Below are positions 1 to 5,204 of a stretch of 5,204 nt of DNA, in pieces (the first letter of the stretch is position 1; each line of letters opens with the position of its first letter). This DNA comes from an uncultured Lachnoclostridium sp. Its GTDB lineage: Bacteria > Bacillota > Clostridia > Lachnospirales > Lachnospiraceae. The notes beneath the pieces are model-generated. The model saw only the letters and a program-made list of their open reading frames with translations, was not told where the DNA came from and ran no database searches. The DNA lies in assembly GCA_958425285.1 (NCBI GenBank), contig CATZVV010000154.1, positions 1-5,204 on the forward strand. Reading direction: 5' to 3'. The translations under genes and the position numbers were made by a program.

Positions 1-4
1 ATTT

Positions 5-3000
5 TTAATATAAGTTTTCAATAAGTCCTTTCTCAATCTGCACAGTTCTACTCCTTGGTAACTGTTTTTTTGCTTTCTCTTCTCTCAAGTAAATAACAAC
101 GGTACTCCTTCCATCATACCTGGTTAGTGTCTGAAACAACCAATCCTCTGTTTCCAAATATTTCTCCTTTGTCTGACATTGAATCCATAATTCCCGCGGG
201 ACTTCATCAAATGGGACAATTTTACTACAAATTAGCTTTGCCGGCTTATCCTCTTCAACAGTAACCCTACCCTTTACAAATACTTTCCGATCATCCTCCA
301 ACAACATGCGATATTTCTCATAATCCTTCGGAAAAACAATAACCTCTACAATCCCAAGCATATCCTCAATGGATACAAATGCCATCATACTGTTTGTCCG
401 GGTCGTTTTAACCGTTTTTCCCGCAACCAGTCCACCGATTACTGCTGTCTCCTCATCCCTCACAACTGGTATATCACTTCCCTCGACCGGAATGAAATCA
501 TTCGAATATCTTGTAACATTAAGATGAAGCATCTCTTCATATTCTTCCAAAGGGTGTCCGCTAATATACACCCCTAAGACTTCCTTTTCAAAAGCAAGAA
601 TCAGTTCTTTGTCAAATTCTCCAACTTCAGGCATAGATACCTCTAGATCTGCTTTACTATCTTCCTCCGCAAAATCAAACAAAGTTGCCTGACCTGAAAT
701 CATCGATTTTCTTTCTGAGTTAACGCCATCAAGCACCCCGGCATAAATATTCATCTTTTGCCTCCTGGTCCCTGGGAGGCTGTCAAAAGCTCCTGATTTA
801 ATAAAGTTTTCAATCGTCCTTTTATTCACGGACTTACTAGAGAGACGTAGGCAAAAATCTTTTAATGACCGGAACACCCCCCCTGCATTTCTTTCTTGTA
901 CAATTTCTTCAATCACAGGTTTTCCAACACCTTTTATTGCTGCAAGTCCATAGCGAATCGCCTGATCCGATGCTAAAAAACGCCCCTCTCCTTCATTAAT
1001 ATCCGGTGGCAAAATTGCAATTCCCATCTGCCTGCAAGTAAGTATATATTCTGAAACTTTTGTTACATTATCCATAACAGATGTAAGCAGAGCTGCAAAA
1101 AAACGTGCCGGAAAATAACATCGTAGATAAGCCGTCTGATAGGAAACAACCGCATAGGCAGCCGCATGTGACTTATTAAAGGCATATTTCGCAAAATCTA
1201 TCATATCGTCAAAAATTTTATTTGCCACCTGTTCCGAAATTCCCCGGACAATACAACCGTCTACGCCTTCTTCTTTGTTTCCAAAAACGAAGTTTTTCCG
1301 TTCCTGCTCCATCACTGCAGTCTTCTTCTTTGACATTGCACGACGAACCAAATCGCTCCTTCCATAACTATAGCCGGCCAAGTCCCTTACAATTTGCATA
1401 ACCTGCTCCTGATATACAATACAGCCATAGGTAGGTGACAAGATAGGCTCTAGCTGAGGGCAATCATACCGTATGCTTTTCTGTGAATTTTTTCCTTTAA
1501 TATACTGTGGAATAAAATCCATCGGGCCAGGGCGATACAGCGAAATTCCGGCAATAACGTCTTCCAGATTTTCTGGCTTTAACTCTTTCATAAAGCTTTT
1601 CATTCCAGAACTTTCCAACTGAAATACCCCTTCTGTATTGCCCGCCGAAATCATTTCAAAAACCTGTTTATCTGCCATATCAATTGCATCCATATCCAAT
1701 ATACCTTCCGCTGCGTCCCGAATTACGGTCAGTGTTCGCAATCCGAGAAAATCCATCTTGAGAAGTCCCAATTCTTCCAAAGTCACCATTGTATACTGAG
1801 TCGTAATTGTGTTATCCGCCCCACAGGAAAGAGGCACATATTCATCAACTGCCGCCGGACTAATTACAACTCCTGCAGCATGCATGGACGTATGCCGAGG
1901 CAAGCCCTCCAAACGCAATGACATATCAATCAGCATCTTTGCTTTTTCATCCGTATCTACCAGATTTCGCAACTCCCTGTTCATATCTACTGCCTTTTCA
2001 ATGGTAATTCCCAAGTCATTCGGAATCATCTTTGCCACTGTATCTACATAAGAATACGGCAAATCCAATACTCTTCCTACATCACGAATAACCGCACGAG
2101 CTTTCATCGTACCAAAAGTAACGATTTGGGCAACCCGATCCTTGCCATACTTCTCAACGACATAATCAATAACCTCTTGTCTTCTTTCAAAGCAAAAGTC
2201 AATATCAATATCCGGCATACTGACACGCTCCGGATTGAGGAAACGCTCAAACAGCAAATTGTACCGAATCGGATCAATATTGGTAATTTCTAATGTATAA
2301 GCAACAATACTTCCCGCTGCTGAACCACGCCCCGGACCGACTGCAATTTTATTCTCCTTTGCAAATCGGATAAAATCCCATACAATTAGGAAATAATCCA
2401 CAAACCCCATATCTTCAATTGTTTTTAATTCATAGAGAAGACGCTCTTTTAACCCTTCTGCCTTCTCCCCATATCTGCGGACAAGTCCCTCTTCACAAAG
2501 CTTCCGCAAGTATTGCAAAGCAGTATATGGTTTCGGCACATCAAATTCCGGAAGTTTATAATTACCAAATTCAATTTCTACATGGCAACGGTCTGCAACT
2601 TTCTGTGTATTCTCTAAAGCTTCCTTTGCATAAGGAAACAATTCCTGCATTTCTTCCGGCGATTTCAGATAATATTGCCCACCTTCATATCTCATACGAT
2701 TTTCATCACTTACTTTTTTCCCAGTCTGGATACAAAGTAAAATATCATGTGCCTGTTCATCACTCGCCAATGTATAATGAACATCATTCGTAGCTACCAT
2801 CTCGATACCAGTTTCCTGATGCAGTCTCAATAGCCCCTGATTCACTAGTTTCTGTTCCTGCATTCCATGATCTTGCAGTTCCAAAAAAAAGTTCCCTTCG
2901 CCAAAAAGATTGTTTAAGCGCAGTGCCTCCTTCTTTGCCTGTTCATAGAGTCCCCTTCGGAGCATCGTAGCCACAGTTCCCGCAAGACAGGCACTAAGTG

Positions 3001-3400
3001 CAATAATTCCCTCATGATACATTTCCAACACTTCATAATCAACTCTTGGCTTATAGTAAAATCCTTCCGTAAATCCACGGGACACAATTTTCATCAAGTT
3101 TGCATATCCTCTGTCATTTTCTGCCAGCAGTACAAGGTGATGATACCTGTCTTCATTATTGCCAATCTCACGATCAAAACGAGAGCCTGGGGCAACATAT
3201 ACTTCACAGCCGATAATCGGTTGTATTCCAGCATCCTTTGCCGCACGGTAAAAGTCAATCACACCATACATAACCCCATGGTCTGTTATGGCAAGACTAT
3301 CCATGCCAAGTTCCTTCGCACGTTTAACAATCTCCTTAATTTTACTTGAACCATCCAGCAAACTGTACTCTGTATGTACATGTAAATGAACAAATCCCAT
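5..3400 (-). CDS. dnaE: DNA polymerase III alpha subunit (DnaE)
   Basis: A complete 1131-residue C-family replicative polymerase. In Firmicutes DnaE works beside PolC, extending RNA primers, especially on the lagging strand, before PolC takes over. Domains run as follows. The PHP domain (about 3-215) starts HLHVHTEYSLLDG and keeps apparent metal ligands H7, H9, D40/H41, E66, H88, C138, D206 and H208. The polymerase core has GPGRGSAAGS (355-364), MPDIDIDF with D397 and D399, and KMDFLGL with D550, the three expected catalytic aspartates. FNKSHAAAYAVVSYQTAYL (741-759) follows. A helix-hairpin-helix lies near 820-835, then the clamp-binding motif QATLF (904-908), and an OB fold (about 985-1066). 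There is no Exo domain and no intein. The alternative start at 3412 would add four residues (MEEE) but lacks a ribosome binding site. A 95-base gap with a hairpin separates dnaE from the HPr-like gene. The stop is TAA at 7-5; pfkA often follows in related genomes but is not visible here. Confidence 0.98.
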   Translation of the reverse strand: MGFVHLHVHTEYSLLDGSSKIKEIVKRAKELGMDSLAITDHGVMYGVIDFYRAAKDAGIQPIIGCEVYVAPGSRFDREIGNNEDRYHHLVLLAENDRGYANLMKIVSRGFTEGFYYKPRVDYEVLEMYHEGIIALSACLAGTVATMLRRGLYEQAKKEALRLNNLFGEGNFFLELQDHGMQEQKLVNQGLLRLHQETGIEMVATNDVHYTLASDEQAHDILLCIQTGKKVSDENRMRYEGGQYYLKSPEEMQELFPYAKEALENTQKVADRCHVEIEFGNYKLPEFDVPKPYTALQYLRKLCEEGLVRRYGEKAEGLKERLLYELKTIEDMGFVDYFLIVWDFIRFAKENKIAVGPGRGSAAGSIVAYTLEITNIDPIRYNLLFERFLNPERVSMPDIDIDFCFERRQEVIDYVVEKYGKDRVAQIVTFGTMKARAVIRDVGRVLDLPYSYVDTVAKMIPNDLGITIEKAVDMNRELRNLVDTDEKAKMLIDMSLRLEGLPRHTSMHAAGVVISPAAVDEYVPLSCGADNTITTQYTMVTLEELGLLKMDFLGLRTLTVIRDAAEGILDMDAIDMADKQVFEMISAGNTEGVFQLESSGMKSFMKELKPENLEDVIAGISLYRPGPMDFIPQYIKGKNSQKSIRYDCPQLEPILSPTYGCIVYQEQVMQIVRDLAGYSYGRSDLVRRAMSKKKTAVMEQERKNFVFGNKEEGVDGCIVRGISEQVANKIFDDMIDFAKYAFNKSHAAAYAVVSYQTAYLRCYFPARFFAALLTSVMDNVTKVSEYILTCRQMGIAILPPDINEGEGRFLASDQAIRYGLAAIKGVGKPVIEEIVQERNAGGVFRSLKDFCLRLSSKSVNKRTIENFIKSGAFDSLPGTRRQKMNIYAGVLDGVNSERKSMISGQATLFDFAEEDSKADLEVSMPEVGEFDKELILAFEKEVLGVYISGHPLEEYEEMLHLNVTRYSNDFIPVEGSDIPVVRDEETAVIGGLVAGKTVKTTRTNSMMAFVSIEDMLGIVEVIVFPKDYEKYRMLLEDDRKVFVKGRVTVEEDKPAKLICSKIVPFDEVPRELWIQCQTKEKYLETEDWLFQTLTRYDGRSTVVIYLREEKAKKQLPRSRTVQIEKGLIENLY

Positions 3401-3405
3401 CTCTT

Positions 3406-3410
3406 CCTCC
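3406..3410 (-). promoter_or_regulatory. Ribosome binding site that decides the dnaE start
   Basis: GGAGG on the minus strand is followed by five bases (AAGAG) and then the ATG at 3400-3398. An in-frame ATG at 3412-3410 overlaps this site and has no Shine-Dalgarno-like sequence before it. Initiation at 3400, giving MGFVHLHVHTEYS, is therefore preferred and matches the usual DnaE N-terminus. Confidence 0.85.
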
Positions 3411-3430
3411 ATTCTGAAGCGCCAACAGTT

Positions 3431-3465
3431 GAAAAGAGCCCTGGCACAACTACATGCACCAGGAC
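3431..3465 (-). terminator. Hairpin with short U-rich tail between the HPr-like gene and dnaE (attenuator or weak terminator)
   Basis: In the minus-strand RNA, bases 3465-3455 pair with 3448-3438 to form an 11-bp stem around the 6-base loop 3454-3449. The stem core is CCTGG/CCAGG. Three pairs are G-U wobbles that exist only in the minus-strand transcript; the plus strand would have A-C mismatches there. The stem is followed by TCTTTTC (3437-3431), a poor to moderate U-run. I see no promoter between it and dnaE, so complete termination would silence dnaE from this side. Partial termination, or protection of the upstream mRNA, fits better. It could also be a processing site. Confidence 0.45.
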
Positions 3466-3495
3466 ACAGCTTTTTCTAAAATTCCTCTGTCAGTT

Positions 3496-3753
3496 TTATA
3501 TTTTCCCCTGTAAAAAGTTTTCTATATTTTCAATTGCCTTACTTTCGTCTTCACCGTCTGCAGAAACTTCAACGCGTTCACCCGAAATAAGACCCAAAGT
3601 CATCATTCCCATAATACTTTTGGCATTTACCTTACGATCATCCTGACAAATACTGATTTCACTCTTGTACTGACTAGCCACCTGAACTAACATTGCAATT
3701 GGACGTACATCTTTCTCGTTGCCCAGGTTGATGTCAATGCTCTTTGTTATCAT
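3496..3753 (-). CDS. HPr-family protein lacking His15 (Crh-like regulatory HPr)
   Basis: An 85-residue single-domain protein of the HPr fold, the same length as Bacillus subtilis Crh. HPr normally passes phosphate from enzyme I to sugar-transport enzymes through His15, and HPr kinase phosphorylates it on Ser46 to make a CcpA corepressor. Here the segment that is normally G-(I/L)-H-A-R-P reads EKDVRP, so residue 15 is Asp (GAT at 3711-3709). Arg17 and Pro18 are kept. Ser46 (AGT at 3618-3616) and its recognition region KVNAKSIMGMMTLG (41-54) are intact. By family knowledge this protein should not carry PEP-derived phosphate but could still be a substrate of HPr kinase and a CcpA partner, as Crh is. 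Crh also directly follows whiA in Bacillus, which supports a shared role. The start overlaps whiA by 20 bases and is set by a strong ribosome binding site. The stop is TAA at 3498-3496. Family membership is near certain; the Crh-like function is inference. Confidence 0.93.
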   Translation of the reverse strand: MITKSIDINLGNEKDVRPIAMLVQVASQYKSEISICQDDRKVNAKSIMGMMTLGLISGERVEVSADGEDESKAIENIENFLQGKI

Positions 3754-4711
3754 ACTTTTCCTCCTTGTGTAGCCGTAGCTCATTTGCAATCTCGCTTAGT
3801 TTGCGCAGCCGGTGATTTACTCCCGATTTCCCAATCGGGGAATCTAGCATTTCACCTAACTCTTTGAGCGAAGCCTCAGGATGTTCAATCCTCAGCCCCG
3901 CTATATCTGCTAACCCTTTTGAAAGAGTTCCAAACCCAATCATCTCTTTGATATAATATATGTCCTCTACCTGCTTTGAAGCTGCTGAAACAGTTTTTTT
4001 AATATTTGCTGTCTCACAATTTACTTTTCTGTTTATCGAATTTCTCATTTCTTTCAGAATACGAACATTTTCAAAATTCATCAGCGCTATATGTGCTTCC
4101 ATTATGTTTAGCAAATCTACAATTTGCGCACCTTCTTTGATGTATACGACATAATTTTTTTTGCGTTCTGTAATTTTTGCTTCAATAGAAAATGCCTCTA
4201 ATATATGAGTCACTTCTTCTGCCCATTTCCAATTTCCTAAAACAATCTCAAAATGATATCCATAATTGGGATCTGTCACTGAACCGGACGCAAGAAAGAG
4301 TCCCCTGATAAAGGCCCTCTTACAGCAATTTTGCTGTATCAGTTTTGAACCGGCAATTGATTTTCCCCAAATCCAATTACCACTTTCATCTAAAATTTTG
4401 CATGCCTTTAAAAACATTTGAACTTCTGCCGGCTCTGAAATTTTCATATGAACCTGCGGTGTCCGTTTTCCTCTATTTCCCGAACTGACTGACGTTTCTA
4501 TAAAAAAGTCAAATGTCTTCCTAATTAACATAAAGTATTTTTTTGCAACTGTCAAGTTCTCTGTTGAAAAATTCAGCACTAATCTCCCACTTTTCATCTG
4601 TAAAATATTACCACAAACAGAAAACAGCGCCATAATCTCTGCAATCCTGCAATGCCTTGCTTTACTATAATGTACCTCTAACTCCTTTTTTACTTCTCCT
4701 GAAAACGACAT
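3734..4711 (-). CDS. whiA: WhiA, DNA-binding sporulation/cell-division regulator
   Basis: A complete 325-residue protein, the usual length for WhiA. WhiA is a DNA-binding protein with a degenerate LAGLIDADG homing-endonuclease-like N-terminal part and a C-terminal helix-turn-helix. In Streptomyces it activates sporulation-septation genes with WhiB. In Bacillus subtilis it binds the nucleoid and affects cell division and chromosome segregation. Visible signatures are the N-terminus MSFSGEVKKEL (1-11), CCKRAFIRGLFLASGSVTDP (129-148, the LAGLIDADG-like segment), NRKVNCETANIKKT (227-240), and HPEASLKELGEMLDSPIGKS (277-296) followed by GVNHRLRKL in the helix-turn-helix region (about 250-313). No nuclease activity is expected for the family. 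The start overlaps the end of rapZ by 22 bases. The 3' end overlaps the HPr-like gene by 20 bases, and its lysine/glutamate-rich tail (HKEEKYDNKEH) is encoded by the next gene's ribosome binding site and start. The stop is TGA at 3736-3734. Confidence 0.97.
   Translation of the reverse strand: MSFSGEVKKELEVHYSKARHCRIAEIMALFSVCGNILQMKSGRLVLNFSTENLTVAKKYFMLIRKTFDFFIETSVSSGNRGKRTPQVHMKISEPAEVQMFLKACKILDESGNWIWGKSIAGSKLIQQNCCKRAFIRGLFLASGSVTDPNYGYHFEIVLGNWKWAEEVTHILEAFSIEAKITERKKNYVVYIKEGAQIVDLLNIMEAHIALMNFENVRILKEMRNSINRKVNCETANIKKTVSAASKQVEDIYYIKEMIGFGTLSKGLADIAGLRIEHPEASLKELGEMLDSPIGKSGVNHRLRKLSEIANELRLHKEEKYDNKEH
3760..3766 (-). promoter_or_regulatory. Strong ribosome binding site of the HPr-like gene, inside whiA
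   Basis: AAGGAGG on the minus strand sits six bases before the ATG at 3753-3751, an ideal Shine-Dalgarno match and spacing. It fixes that ATG as the start and rules out in-frame codons further upstream (an ATG at 3783 and a TTG at 3789). The site is embedded in the last codons of whiA. Confidence 0.9.
4527..4555 (-). promoter_or_regulatory. Possible internal sigma-A-type promoter within whiA
   Basis: On the minus strand a perfect TTGACA (4555-4550) is followed, after exactly 17 bases, by TATGTT (4532-4527), which matches four of six consensus -10 bases. The spacer is A-rich. It would start a transcript near 4520 covering the rest of whiA, the HPr-like gene and dnaE. It lies inside a conserved coding region of an AT-rich genome, where such matches arise by chance, so this is a weak call. 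Confidence 0.2.
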
Positions 4712-5204
4712 ATACCTCTCAACCGATCCTTCTCTATATCTCTATGTTCTCGTTTGCAACCATATTCCGAATCCACAAACTTTTTATACACCGCATTTGT
4801 AATTGTAACTGACCGGTGCTTTCCTCCTGTACATCCAATGCCAACAACCAACTGGTTTTTTCCTTCCAAAATATAATTAGGAATTAAAAAATCAAGCATG
4901 TCCGTTAATTTGCCCAGAAATTCCCTTGCCCGCTCTGATTGCATTACATATTGATACACCGGCTCATCATTACCTGTCAAATGCTTTAATTCATCAATAT
5001 AAAACGGATTGGGCAAGAATCTTACATCAAACACTAAATCTGCATCCGTTGGGATACCATATTTAAATCCGAAAGACACAAATGTAATATAGAAATTCTG
5101 ATAATCACCATTTTGTACAAAAATATGATCCATCTGCTGTTTTAGATCCCGAATTAGTAATTGAGATGTATCAATGATAATATTTGCATTTTTTTTCAAA
5201 TATC
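4690..5204 (-). CDS. rapZ: RapZ/YvcJ family protein, C-terminal part (5' end outside window)
   Basis: The reading frame is open to the right edge, so this is the last ~171 codons of a protein usually near 290 residues. The N-terminal P-loop ATPase half with its Walker A motif is not visible. The visible part is the conserved C-terminal domain: DVRFLPNP (about 5028-5005), GIGCTGGKHRSV (about 4842-4807) and HRDIEKD (about 4746-4726). In E. coli RapZ this domain binds the sRNAs GlmY/GlmZ and senses glucosamine-6-phosphate to control GlmS. In Bacillus the homologue YvcJ binds and hydrolyses nucleotides and affects competence, and an sRNA role in Firmicutes is not established. A TTG at 5199-5197 could look like a start, but it falls mid-domain and has in-frame codons upstream, so I reject it. 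The last 11 residues (RLRGICRFQEK) lie over the whiA ribosome binding site and start. The TAA stop at 4692-4690 is 22 bases inside whiA. Confidence 0.95.
   Translation of the reverse strand, partial: YLKKNANIIIDTSQLLIRDLKQQMDHIFVQNGDYQNFYITFVSFGFKYGIPTDADLVFDVRFLPNPFYIDELKHLTGNDEPVYQYVMQSERAREFLGKLTDMLDFLIPNYILEGKNQLVVGIGCTGGKHRSVTITNAVYKKFVDSEYGCKREHRDIEKDRLRGICRFQEK
4715..4720 (-). promoter_or_regulatory. Ribosome binding site of whiA, inside rapZ
   Basis: GAGAGG on the minus strand lies three bases before the whiA ATG, within the last codons of rapZ. The spacing is shorter than usual and the match is partial. Ribosomes finishing rapZ probably help initiate whiA. The start itself is secure because MSFSGEVKKEL is the standard WhiA N-terminus. 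Confidence 0.6.

Noticed and set aside
3496..3520. Promoter-like TTTACA and TATAAA at the end of the HPr-like gene that might drive dnaE
   Set aside because: The two hexamers are only eight bases apart, and no acceptable -35 lies 16-18 bases upstream of TATAAA.
1809..3646. Plus-strand open frames of 80-124 codons within dnaE and across its upstream gap
   Set aside because: They are antisense to well-conserved coding sequence, lack good ribosome binding sites, and their translations resemble no family I recognise.
3709..3737. TTGACA near the start of the HPr-like gene as a promoter for dnaE
   Set aside because: At a 17-base spacing the -10 would be AAAGAT, only three of six matches.
3754..3789. 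Longer 97-residue HPr-like protein starting at TTG 3789
   Set aside because: The extra 12 codons include the AAGGAGG ribosome binding site itself (read as TRRKS), and the HPr family begins at the ATG at 3753. With that start Asp15 and Ser46 fall exactly at the family's numbering.
3960..4154. Plus-strand 64-codon open frame inside whiA
   Set aside because: It is antisense to the conserved NCETANI/helix-turn-helix region of WhiA; the hydrophobic translation is a by-product of the antisense frame.
4952..4980. TTGACA in rapZ (4980-4975) as a promoter for whiA
   Set aside because: At 17 bases the -10 is GTATCA, and at 18 bases TATCAA. Both are weak and lie in conserved RapZ coding sequence.
4690..5199. 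rapZ read as a complete 169-residue gene starting at TTG 5199
   Set aside because: The frame continues to the window edge, and the sequence there matches the middle of RapZ; the visible domain lacks the N-terminal P-loop half, which must lie outside the window.
1..5204. CRISPR arrays, insertion sequences, tRNA/rRNA genes, inteins, or a novel defence or mobile system
   Set aside because: Almost every base is accounted for by four conserved core genes; I saw no repeat arrays, terminal inverted repeats, RNA-gene signatures or inserted sequence in dnaE.

Overview
The window carries one polar gene block read entirely on the minus strand, so the right edge is upstream. In transcription order it contains the 3' part of rapZ (yvcJ family), whiA, an HPr/Crh-family gene, and dnaE (DNA polymerase III alpha subunit). 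The gene content, moderate-to-low GC, strong AGGAGG-type ribosome binding sites and the order rapZ-whiA-HPr-dnaE point to a low-GC Gram-positive of the class Clostridia, most likely Lachnospiraceae. The family assignment comes from remembered gene order and protein character, not from a search.

Layout: 5204-4690 is the C-terminal domain of RapZ, with its N-terminal ATPase half beyond the window. 4711-3734 is complete whiA, overlapping rapZ by 22 bases. 3753-3496 is an 85-residue HPr-like protein, overlapping whiA by 20 bases. 3495-3401 is the only intergenic gap and contains a hairpin followed by a short U-rich run. 3400-5 is complete dnaE, a 1131-residue polymerase with PHP, polymerase, helix-hairpin-helix, clamp-binding and OB parts. 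Only four bases remain after its stop.

The first three genes are nested tightly enough that translational coupling is likely. The hairpin before dnaE could lower or gate transcription into the polymerase gene. The most interesting single point is that the HPr-like protein has Asp at the position of the catalytic His15 but keeps Ser46 and its surroundings. That makes it a Crh-like regulatory protein rather than a sugar-transport phosphocarrier. Crh also follows whiA in Bacillus subtilis, although there yvcK lies between rapZ and whiA; here it does not.

No mobile element, CRISPR array, tRNA, rRNA or clearly novel system is present. This is a conserved core locus, and most findings concern regulation and small deviations from the family norm.
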